NCBI GenBank assembly: GCA_020638575.1
Contig: JACKIH010000003.1
Span: 3,087,001-3,151,000, forward strand
Direction: 5' to 3'
Origin: Rhodospirillaceae bacterium
GTDB taxonomy: Bacteria; Pseudomonadota; Alphaproteobacteria; DSM-16000; Inquilinaceae
DNA: 64,000 nt
Made by a program: the position numbers and the translations under genes. Within the stretch, counting starts at the first letter, position 1. Each line of letters starts with the position of its first letter. Under the pieces are notes generated by a model. That model saw nothing but the letters and a program-made list of their open reading frames with translations. It had not been told where the DNA came from and searched no databases. Positions 33,595-41,638 of this stretch are shown here, one piece after another.

Positions 33595-34153
33595 CGCGGC
33601 GGCGGTCGGGCTCCGGTTCCGTCAACGGCGTCGTTTCTTCCAGCTTGGTGCGGGCCTCGACGGCAAGGCGCTGGTAGACGCCGGTGCCCCGCCGCTTCCA
33701 GTCGATCTCCTCCTGGCTCAATGCACGCACCACCTTGGCGGGCGCTCCCATCACCAGGCTGCCCGGCGGGATTTCCGCCTTGGCCTTCACGAAGGCCAGC
33801 GCGCCGACGATGCTGTTGTCGCCGATCACCGCCTCGTCCATCACCACCGCGTTCATGCCGACGAGGACGTTCTTGCCGATGCGGCAACCGTGCAGCACGG
33901 CCCCGTGGCCGATATGGCCGTCCTCGGCGATCACCGTTTCCAGGTTGGGAAAGGCGTGGACCACACAGGTTTCCTGCAAGTTCGATCCGGCTGCCATGAC
34001 GATGCGGCCGAAATCGCCGCGCAGCACGGCGCAGGGGCCGACATAGCAGCCGGGGCCGACGATCACGTCGCCGATCAGCACGGCGGCGGGATGAACGAAT
34101 GCGGTCGGATCGACGACGGGGCGCACCCCGTCGTAGGCGTAGACCTGTGCCAT
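33536..34153 (-). CDS. paaY: PaaY, gamma-carbonic-anhydrase-fold phenylacetate protein
   Basis: A 205-residue left-handed beta-helix protein with hexapeptide repeats (GDVIVGPGCYVGPCAVLRGD onwards). The zinc-ligand histidines are present in VVHAFPN and GHIGHGAVLHG. PaaY is a thioesterase/acyltransferase-like accessory of phenylacetate degradation, proposed to clear inhibitory CoA compounds. ATG 34153 follows GAGG closely; residues encoded further upstream look non-coding. It is the only minus-strand gene in this stretch and converges with the TetR gene. Confidence 0.88.
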   Translation of the reverse strand: MAQVYAYDGVRPVVDPTAFVHPAAVLIGDVIVGPGCYVGPCAVLRGDFGRIVMAAGSNLQETCVVHAFPNLETVIAEDGHIGHGAVLHGCRIGKNVLVGMNAVVMDEAVIGDNSIVGALAFVKAKAEIPPGSLVMGAPAKVVRALSQEEIDWKRRGTGVYQRLAVEARTKLEETTPLTEPEPDRRRVTAPDYDPLFLDRLKTGHG

Positions 34154-34269
34154 ATGCCTCAACCCTTCTTGCCGGCGCCGGCGGTGCCTGGAGACCGGTC
34201 CGCGAGCGGCGGCGCCATTCCTCAGACGCCTCATTCCACATCGGGCCGCAGTGAGTCTATGGTCGCACC

Positions 34270-35169
34270 ATGAGTTCTGCGGTCCTCACCACCCTTGTGG
34301 ACGATTTCACCGCCCGGCACGCGCTGCGGGCCGGGTCCTTCATCGTCACCTTCTATGGCGACGTGATCCTGCCGCGCGGCGGGTCGGTGTGGATCGGCAA
34401 CGTCATCGAAATGTGCCGCGTCGTCGGCATCAACGAAAGCCAGGCGCGTACCGCCATCTCGCGGCTGACGGAAGCCGGGCGGCTGACCGGGCTGCGCTCG
34501 GGCCGGCGCAGCTTCTACCACCTCACCGATGCCGCGGCGGCGGAATTCGAAGCCGCGGCCCACGCCATCCACGGCCCCGGTGCTGCCCCGGAGGATGCGC
34601 CGTGGACGCTGGTGCGGGTGGCCGGCGACGCCGCCGCTGTGCTGGCCACCCTGGGCGGCCTGGGGTTCGGCGCCATGGCACCTTCCCTGGCACTGAAACC
34701 GGGCGACTGCCGCGCCGAGGTGCGCGCCACGCTGGGCGGCGGGCGCCGCTCGGTGCTGTTCACCGCACGGCCGGAACAGCTCGCCGCGGGCTCGCTGGCC
34801 GCCCTGGCGGCGGACACCTGGGACCTCGACGGGCTGTCGGCCGTCTACGCCGACTTCACCCACCGCTTCCAGCCGCTGACCGCCGCCTTCGATGCCGGCC
34901 AGCGCCTCGGCGGGGCGGAGAGCCTGGTGGCGCGGCTGCTGCTGGTGCACGAGTTCCGGCGGATCGCCCTGCGCGATCCCGGCCTGCCGGTCTCGGCCCT
35001 GCCGGCAGACTGGGCGGGCACCGCCGCACGGGCGCTGTTCCGCCGCTGCTACGACCGCCTGACCGCGGTCGCCGAGCGCCACGTGCTGAGCCATTTCGTG
35101 GATGCGGAGGGGCCGCTCAGGCCGGTCCCGCGGCTGCCCCGCATCGCCCGCGGAAGCAACGCCGCCTAA
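34270..35169 (+). CDS. paaX: PaaX-family transcriptional regulator
   Basis: A 299-residue PaaX-type regulator, expected to bind phenylacetyl-CoA and control paa operons. The N-terminal winged helix includes GGSVWIGNVIEMCRVVG and INESQARTAISRLTEAGR (about residues 39-75); the C-terminal part is the PaaX C domain. Start ATG 34270 is 117 bases from paaY on the other strand. A PaaX and a TetR regulator in one paa cluster suggest two-layer control. Confidence 0.9.
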   Translation: MSSAVLTTLVDDFTARHALRAGSFIVTFYGDVILPRGGSVWIGNVIEMCRVVGINESQARTAISRLTEAGRLTGLRSGRRSFYHLTDAAAAEFEAAAHAIHGPGAAPEDAPWTLVRVAGDAAAVLATLGGLGFGAMAPSLALKPGDCRAEVRATLGGGRRSVLFTARPEQLAAGSLAALAADTWDLDGLSAVYADFTHRFQPLTAAFDAGQRLGGAESLVARLLLVHEFRRIALRDPGLPVSALPADWAGTAARALFRRCYDRLTAVAERHVLSHFVDAEGPLRPVPRLPRIARGSNAA

Positions 35170-35205
35170 GGGTCGGCGCGATCCGGGCGGTCGCCGAGGC
35201 ACCTC

Positions 35206-35227
35206 GCGAAATATCACACGGATTCGC
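35206..35227. promoter_or_regulatory. Inverted repeat upstream of paaJ (possible PaaX site)
   Basis: GCGAA and TTCGC arms are separated by 12 bases, and the right arm lies in GGATTCGCA, similar to the GATTCGC core of the E. coli PaaX site. Resemblance is partial. Confidence 0.35.
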
Positions 35228-35240
35228 AAAAACAGCTTTT

Positions 35241-35253
35241 TTCTGTGACAGAA
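35241..35253. promoter_or_regulatory. Perfect palindrome TTCTGT-G-ACAGAA upstream of paaJ
   Basis: A 13-base perfect inverted repeat in the AT-rich paaJ promoter, 11 bases before the TetR-type site. Binding protein unknown. Confidence 0.4.
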
Positions 35254-35263
35254 CGCGATATAT

Positions 35264-35279
35264 TTGACTGTATGGTCAG
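35264..35279. promoter_or_regulatory. TetR operator candidate upstream of paaJ
   Basis: TTGACTGTATGGTCAG has the same TTGACTGT half and TCA end as the site at the tetR start. It lies 67 bases before the chosen GTG of paaJ and right beside an upstream ATG at 35283, which argues against that ATG as start. Confidence 0.5.
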
Positions 35280-35345
35280 GGTATGGCCGATGATCGGGAT
35301 TGGGGCGTCGGAGAGCGCCCGCGCCAACGGAGAGAGGCATTAATC

Positions 35346-36551
<1,206 letters not shown>

Positions 36552-36579
36552 GCAATCAATCAATCAGGGGGAATTGGGC

Positions 36580-37584
36580 GTGTATGCACAACTGGTAAAG
36601 ACCGACGCTGATCGGGTGAAGTCGATCGACGAGATGGATCCGCAGGAGCGGACCTTCCAGCAGCGCATCGACGACAACCAGAAGATCGAGCCGAAGGATT
36701 GGATGCCGGAGGGCTACCGCAAGACGCTGGTGCGGCAGATCGGCCAGCATGCCCATTCGGAAATCGTCGGCCAGCTTCCCGAAGGCAACTGGATCACCCG
36801 CGCCCCGACGCTGGAGCGCAAGGCGATCCTGCTGGCCAAGGTGCAGGACGAGGCGGGCCACGGCCTCTACCTCTACTGCGCTGCGGAAACGCTGGGCATC
36901 TCGCGCGACAAGATGATGGACCAGCTCCACGCCGGGAAGTCCAAGTACTCCTCGATCTTCAACTACCCGACCCTCACCTGGGCGGACATCGGGGCGGTCG
37001 GCTGGCTGGTCGACGGCGCCGCGATCATGAACCAGGTGCAGCTCCAGCGCTGCAGCTATGGCCCGTATTCGCGCGCCATGGTGCGCATCTGCAAGGAGGA
37101 GAGCTTCCACCAGCGCCAGGGCTACGACATCATGATGAAGCTCTGCCAGGGCACGCCCGAGCAGAAGGAGATGGCCCAGGATGCGCTGAACCGCTGGTGG
37201 TGGCCGTCGCTGATGATGTTCGGCCCGCCGGATGCCGACTCCGTTCACTCCGCCCAGTCCATGGCCTGGAAGATCAAGCAGGCGACCAACGACGACCTGC
37301 GCCAGCGCTTTGTCGACCAGACGGTGCCGCAGGCCGAATATCTCGGCCTCAAGGTCCCCGATCCCGATGTGAAGTGGAACGAGGAGAAGGGCGGCTACGA
37401 CTACGGCGAGGTCGACTGGGACGAGTTCTACGAGGTCCTGAAGGGCAACGGCCCGTGCAATGCCGAGCGCATGCACGACCGGGTGAAGGCCTGGGAAGAC
37501 GGCGCCTGGGTGCGCGAGGGCTTGGTGGCCCACGCCGACAAGATGGCCGCACGCGCCGCTGCGACCCCGGTGGCCGCGGAATAA
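36580..37584 (+). CDS. paaA: Phenylacetyl-CoA epoxidase catalytic subunit PaaA
   Basis: A 334-residue ferritin-like diiron protein, the oxygenase subunit that forms the ring-1,2-epoxide. Diiron ligand motifs are visible: glutamate and ExxH in LLAKVQDEAGHGLYLY and EESFHQRQGYD. The typical RWWWPSLMMFGPPD block is intact. The GTG at 36580 is preferred: AGGGGG is eight bases upstream and the product begins MYAQLV as in homologues; a TTG at 36574 is too close. It pairs with PaaC as the hetero-oligomeric core. Confidence 0.96.
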   Translation: MYAQLVKTDADRVKSIDEMDPQERTFQQRIDDNQKIEPKDWMPEGYRKTLVRQIGQHAHSEIVGQLPEGNWITRAPTLERKAILLAKVQDEAGHGLYLYCAAETLGISRDKMMDQLHAGKSKYSSIFNYPTLTWADIGAVGWLVDGAAIMNQVQLQRCSYGPYSRAMVRICKEESFHQRQGYDIMMKLCQGTPEQKEMAQDALNRWWWPSLMMFGPPDADSVHSAQSMAWKIKQATNDDLRQRFVDQTVPQAEYLGLKVPDPDVKWNEEKGGYDYGEVDWDEFYEVLKGNGPCNAERMHDRVKAWEDGAWVREGLVAHADKMAARAAATPVAAE

Positions 37585-37589
37585 GCGGG

Positions 37590-37615
37590 ACGGGCGGGCC
37601 GCAGGCCCGCCCCGT
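37590..37615 (+). other. Strong hairpin between paaA and paaB
   Basis: GGGCGGGCC-GCA-GGCCCGCCC forms a nine-bp GC stem with a three-base loop, five bases past the paaA stop. Because paaB onward must be transcribed with paaA, this more likely stabilises the paaA mRNA end or attenuates than ends transcription. Confidence 0.5.
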
Positions 37616-37689
37616 TCTCGACCGTTAAGAGCGACGGCGCCTGCCCCGATCGGGCACGCGGACAACGGCGCCGTATCAAGGAGGATCAC

Positions 37690-37974
37690 ATGTCCAAGGA
37701 ATGGCCCCTCTGGGAGGTCTTCATTCGCGGCCAGCACGGCCTGTCGCACCGCCACGTCGGCAGCCTGCACGCGCCGGACGCGGCCATGGCGGTACACCAC
37801 GCCCGCGACGTCTACACCCGGCGCAACGAAGGCGTGAGCATCTGGGTGGTCGAAGCCAAGCACATCACGGCCAGCGCGCCGGGCGAGAAGGGCCCGCTGT
37901 TCGAGCCGTCGAACTCCAAGGTCTACCGCCACCCCACCTTCTACGACATCCCCGAGGAAGTGGGGCATATGTGA
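37690..37974 (+). CDS. paaB: Phenylacetyl-CoA epoxidase subunit PaaB
   Basis: A 94-residue small subunit of the PaaABCE multicomponent oxygenase. It shows the family pattern: WPLWEVFIRGQHGLSHRHVG, ARDVYTRRNEGVSIWVV and KVYRHPTFYDIPE. PaaB bridges PaaAC dimers; it has no catalytic metal. ATG 37690 follows AAGGAGG. Its stop overlaps paaC by one base. Confidence 0.95.
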   Translation: MSKEWPLWEVFIRGQHGLSHRHVGSLHAPDAAMAVHHARDVYTRRNEGVSIWVVEAKHITASAPGEKGPLFEPSNSKVYRHPTFYDIPEEVGHM

Positions 37975-38726
37975 TGTCCGATGCCCTGTTCGAATACGCG
38001 CTCCGGATGGGCGACAACTGCCTGATCCTGGGCCACCGGGTTTCCGAATGGTGCGGCCATTCCCCGGTGCTGGAAGAAGACATCGCACTGGCCAACACCG
38101 CCTTGGACCTGATCGGCCAGACCCAGCTCTGGCTCGGCCTGGCCGGCGAGATCGAGGGCAAGGGCCGCTCGGCCGACGACCTGGCGTTCCTGCGCGACGC
38201 CCGGGCCTTCCGCAACCTGCTGCTGGTGGAGCGCCCCAATGTGGACTTCGCCCACACCCTGGTACGCGAGGTGCTGTTCGACGTGTGGCACTTCCACACG
38301 CTGGGGGCGCTGAAGGGCTCGTCGGACGCGCGGGTCGCCGCCATCGCGGAAAAGGCGCTGAAGGAGGTGTCCTACCACCTGCAGCGCAGTGCGGACCTGA
38401 CGGTCCGGCTGGGCGACGGCACCCAGGAAAGCCACGACAAGATGCAGGCGGCGCTCAATGCGCTGTGGCCCTATGTGGGCGAGATGTTCCTGCAGGACGA
38501 GGTGGACGCGGAGCTGGCCGACAGCGGCGTCGGCCCGGCACTCGGCGTGGTCAAGCCCCTGTGGGACGGCGACATGCGGCGGCTGCTCGACCAGGCGACG
38601 CTGAAGTGGCCCGACATCTCCCACGTGCAGAAGGGCGGCAAGGACGGCGTGCACACCGAAGCCCTGGGCTATGTGCTGGCGGACATGCAGTTCCTGCAGC
38701 GGGCCTATCCGGGAGCGAAATGGTGA
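37974..38726 (+). CDS. paaC: Phenylacetyl-CoA epoxidase structural subunit PaaC
   Basis: A 250-residue ferritin-like protein of the PaaA_PaaC family, the structural partner of PaaA. Family segments include GDNCLILGHRVSEWCGHSPVLEEDIALAN (start), LDLIGQTQ, VREVLFDVWHFHTL and HTEALGYVLADMQFLQR. It starts within the paaB stop (TGATG) and overlaps paaD by a few bases. Confidence 0.95.
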   Translation: MSDALFEYALRMGDNCLILGHRVSEWCGHSPVLEEDIALANTALDLIGQTQLWLGLAGEIEGKGRSADDLAFLRDARAFRNLLLVERPNVDFAHTLVREVLFDVWHFHTLGALKGSSDARVAAIAEKALKEVSYHLQRSADLTVRLGDGTQESHDKMQAALNALWPYVGEMFLQDEVDAELADSGVGPALGVVKPLWDGDMRRLLDQATLKWPDISHVQKGGKDGVHTEALGYVLADMQFLQRAYPGAKW

Positions 38727-39235
38727 GCGTCATGGTGGACGTGGAGACGCGCCCGAGCGAGGCGCAGATCTGGGCTTGGCTGGACGAGGTGCCGGACCCC
38801 GAGATCCCGGTCATCTCGCTCGTCGATCTGGGCATCATCCGCGATGTCGCCTGGGCCGGCGAGACGCTGGAAGTGACGGTGACGCCGACCTATTCCGGCT
38901 GCCCCGCCACAACGGTGATCAACTTCGACATCCTCGCCGCTCTGCACGAGCGGGGGCTGGAGAAGGTGGAACTGAAGCGGCAATTGTCGCCGGCGTGGAC
39001 GACGGCGTGGATCAGCCAGAAGGGGCGCGAGAAGCTGCGCGACTTCGGCATCGCGCCGCCGGTGGAGGGCACCGCCACATGCGGTATCGGCGCCCTGGAA
39101 ACGCCGGAGGTGGCCTGCCCCCATTGCGCCTCCAAATCGACGCGGCGGGTCAGCCAGTTCGGCTCCACACCCTGCAAGGCCAACTGGGTGTGCAACGACT
39201 GCGGCGAGCCCTTCGACTACTTCAAATGCATTTAA
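38720..39235 (+). CDS. paaD: Phenylacetate oxygenase maturation protein PaaD
   Basis: A 171-residue protein with an N-terminal MIP18/DUF59 domain (VPDPEIPVISLVDLGIIRDV, and SGCPAT with a conserved Cys) and a C-terminal zinc-ribbon-like region with CPHC, CKANWVCNDC and a final C. PaaD is needed for Fe-S or diiron maturation of the epoxidase. The start is uncertain among ATG 38720, GTG 38723 and ATG 38732; GGGAG lies four to seven bases before the first two. Confidence 0.93.
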   Translation: MVSVMVDVETRPSEAQIWAWLDEVPDPEIPVISLVDLGIIRDVAWAGETLEVTVTPTYSGCPATTVINFDILAALHERGLEKVELKRQLSPAWTTAWISQKGREKLRDFGIAPPVEGTATCGIGALETPEVACPHCASKSTRRVSQFGSTPCKANWVCNDCGEPFDYFKCI

Positions 39236-39291
39236 GGCAGCGGCGGCGCGGCGGCTGAGCCGCGGCGACCGCCACCGCACGGAGACACAGG

Positions 39292-40368
39292 ATGGCAAAG
39301 TTTCATCGGCTGCGGGTGCGCGACGTTCAGCGCGAAACCCGCGACGCCGTCGTGGTTACTCTTGAGCCGGATGCGGCGGATCGCGAGGCGTTCCAATTCA
39401 TCCAGGGGCAGTATCTGACCTTCCGCAAGGAATTCGACGGGGAAGAGCTGCGGCGGTCCTATTCCATCTGCACCGCGGTCGGCGACGCCAACCTCCGGGT
39501 CGGCATCAAGCGGGTCGAGGGCGGCGCCTTCTCCACCTGGGCCAACGAAAAGCTGGCCCCGGGCATGGAGATGGAAGCGATGCCGCCCATGGGCAACTTC
39601 CACGTGCCGCTCGACCCCGAGGCCGCGCGCAACTACCTGCTGTTTGCCGGCGGCAGCGGCATCACCCCGGTGCTGGGCATCTTGAAGACGGTGCTGGCCG
39701 CCGAGCCGAAATCGACCGCCACCCTGATCTACGGCAACCGCTCGGTCGCCTCCATCATGTTCCGCGAGGAGCTGGAGGACCTGAAGAACAGCTATCTCGG
39801 CCGGCTTTCCATCCTCCACATCATCGAGGCGGAAGCCCAGGAGATCGACCTGTTCACCGGCCGCGTCGACCGCGAGAAGTGCGACGGCCTGTTCGCCCAC
39901 TGGATCGATGTGGCGGACTCCGACTACGCCTTCATCTGCGGCCCGGAGCCGATGATGCTGGCGGTGGCCGACGCGCTGAAGACCCACGGCATGCCGTCCG
40001 ACCGCATCAAGTTCGAGCTGTTCGCCAGCGGCCAGCCGGGCCGCGCGAAGAAGCCGGCAGTCTCCGCCGATGCGGCCAAGGCGGGCGGCCAGACCACGGC
40101 GACCATCACGTTGGATGGCACCACCCGCACCGTCAGCATGCCGAAGTCCGGCCAATCGGTGCTGGAAGCGGCGTTGGCGGCCGACCTGGATGCCCCCTTC
40201 GCCTGCAAGGCCGGCGTGTGCTCCACCTGCCGTGCCCTGGTTCTGGAAGGCGAGGTGGAGATGCAGGCCAACTACGCCCTCGAAGACTACGAAGTTAACC
40301 GCGGCTATGTGCTGACCTGCCAGTGCTACCCGATCAGCGACAAGGTGGTGGTGTCCTATGACCAGTGA
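39292..40368 (+). CDS. paaE: Phenylacetyl-CoA epoxidase reductase PaaE
   Basis: A 358-residue electron-transfer subunit. The N-terminal flavin domain has RRSYSIC near residue 48; the NADPH-binding segment is AGGSGITPVLGI; the C-terminal plant-type ferredoxin domain has CKAGVCSTC and a later CQC, ligating a 2Fe-2S cluster. It passes electrons from NADPH to PaaA. ATG 39292 follows GGAGA. Its 3' end overlaps the next gene by 11 bases. Confidence 0.96.
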   Translation: MAKFHRLRVRDVQRETRDAVVVTLEPDAADREAFQFIQGQYLTFRKEFDGEELRRSYSICTAVGDANLRVGIKRVEGGAFSTWANEKLAPGMEMEAMPPMGNFHVPLDPEAARNYLLFAGGSGITPVLGILKTVLAAEPKSTATLIYGNRSVASIMFREELEDLKNSYLGRLSILHIIEAEAQEIDLFTGRVDREKCDGLFAHWIDVADSDYAFICGPEPMMLAVADALKTHGMPSDRIKFELFASGQPGRAKKPAVSADAAKAGGQTTATITLDGTTRTVSMPKSGQSVLEAALAADLDAPFACKAGVCSTCRALVLEGEVEMQANYALEDYEVNRGYVLTCQCYPISDKVVVSYDQ

Positions 40369-41134
40369 TTCCGTCTCTGACGACGCCATGCCGATCGACG
40401 ACTATCTGGCGGAAGGCGGCAAGCTGTCGGCTCCGGAAAACGCCCCGGCGCGCTACCGGGCGGAGCTGCTGCGGCTGATGGCGACCTTCGTGGACAGCGA
40501 GATGGCCGGCGCGTCGGGCTTCGCCGACATGATCAACGCCGCCCCCGGTATCGAGGCGCGCATCGCGGCGGCCAAGATCACGGCCGAGAAGTTCGCCCAT
40601 GCCCGCCGTATCCTCACGGTGATGGGCGATTTCGGGGCCGATGTGGCGCGCTACGCCGAGCATCTGCCGTGGGCGGAGCGGCTGCCGCGCGATGCCGATG
40701 TGGGGGCCAAGCGCCACGGCGGCGACATGCGGCTGAGCGTGTTCCACTATCCGTTCACGGGCTGGGTCGACGCGGTGGTGATGAACGTGCTGATGGGCCG
40801 CGCCACGGTGATCCAGCTCACCGAGGCGGCGGACGGCTCCTACCAGCCGCTGGCCGACGCCTTCCTGGAGATCCTGCCGGCCGAGGTGCGCCATGCCGAA
40901 CTGGGCGAGGAGGGACTGAAGCGGGTGGTCGAGGCCGGCAAGGCGGTCACCACCGCCCAGGCGTCCATCGGCTACTGGATGCCGCGGGTCGCCGCCACGT
41001 TCGGCGGCGTCGACAGCGGCCGGTTCAGGCAGTGGAAGCGCTTCGGCCTGCGCCGCACCCCCAACGCAGAGTTGCTGGCGCAGTGGCAGGCCGATGTCCG
41101 CGGGCGCCTGAAGCCGCTTGGCCTGAGCGCGTAG
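40358..41134 (+). CDS. Additional PaaA/PaaC-family (ferritin-like) protein downstream of paaE
   Basis: A 258-residue soluble protein with weak resemblance to the PaaA_PaaC family of diiron oxygenase subunits. Candidate metal-ligand positions are VDSEMAG, AEKFAHARR and AEVRHAELGEEG (an ExxH), so it keeps part of a ferritin-like carboxylate pattern, but the first ExxH is ExxxH here. Its gene overlaps paaE by 11 bases and is closed by the operon terminator, so it is made with the epoxidase. It may be an accessory or alternative subunit. The function is unknown. Confidence 0.8.
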   Translation: MTSDSVSDDAMPIDDYLAEGGKLSAPENAPARYRAELLRLMATFVDSEMAGASGFADMINAAPGIEARIAAAKITAEKFAHARRILTVMGDFGADVARYAEHLPWAERLPRDADVGAKRHGGDMRLSVFHYPFTGWVDAVVMNVLMGRATVIQLTEAADGSYQPLADAFLEILPAEVRHAELGEEGLKRVVEAGKAVTTAQASIGYWMPRVAATFGGVDSGRFRQWKRFGLRRTPNAELLAQWQADVRGRLKPLGLSA

Positions 41135-41169
41135 TGCTTAGCGCTTAGAGTAGGTGTTTGACGCATGAT

Positions 41170-41208
41170 GCGGGGCCGGCGGTCGTTGCCGGCCCCGCTG
41201 CCGTTTTG
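41170..41208 (+). terminator. Intrinsic terminator of the paa operon
   Basis: GCGGGGCCGGC and GCCGGCCCCGC form a perfect 11-bp stem with a seven-base loop, followed by TGCCGTTTT. It lies 36 bases past the last gene of the paa operon and is the best intrinsic terminator in the window. Confidence 0.8.
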
Positions 41209-41333
41209 CAGCCTTGTTAACCGTCTTTCTCCCCTCCCGGATCGTGGATCGCTGGCGCGCCACTGCCGCGCCAATGCCGGACACCGCGCCGGCTGCGCCT
41301 TGCCGCACGGCCGTTGCCGGCGGGATGGTTTCG

Positions 41334-41349
41334 TTAAACCGGTGTTAAC
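41334..41349 (+). promoter_or_regulatory. CtrA-type binding box 1
   Basis: TTAAACCGGTGTTAAC matches the full CtrA consensus TTAA-N7-TTAAC. It lies about 290 bases before the histidine kinase start and overlaps the palindrome GTTAACCGGTTAAC. Confidence 0.65.
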
Positions 41350-41542
41350 CGGTTAACCATCTCTGCTTGCCGGTTCTCGGATCTATTCTGTTCGTAGAAG
41401 AAGATTCTCTTGTTGAGAGTGCTGCGCTGCGGAAATGACGGCGGCGGCCTCATCGCGCATTTTCTTAAGCAGACCTCATGATTGGAAGCCACCCGCACTG
41501 CTCCCCCTAGTCCTGCGAGTGGGTTAGGGAAAATCCGACTCT

Positions 41543-41557
41543 TTAACTCGGTGTTAA
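41543..41557 (+). promoter_or_regulatory. CtrA-type binding box 2
   Basis: TTAACTCGGTGTTAA matches TTAA-N7-TTAA exactly and lies 82 bases before the histidine kinase start, a typical position for CtrA activation or repression. Confidence 0.65.
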
Positions 41558-41638
41558 AGGATCAGAGCATTTTATGGAAAGTGACGGCTTCTGGAAGGCC
41601 CGGTACGTCTCGGATTAAACAGCAAAGACTTGAAAACG

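Larger units (their letters stand above)
41135..41638. other. Intergenic region with terminator and CtrA-type boxes
   Basis: This 504-base gap has no gene. It starts with the paa terminator and then becomes unusually AT-rich. It contains two CtrA-type boxes (41334 and 41543) and a perfect 14-base palindrome GTTAACCGGTTAAC at 41344-41357 that overlaps the first box. It is the control region of the kinase gene at 41639. Confidence 0.7.
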
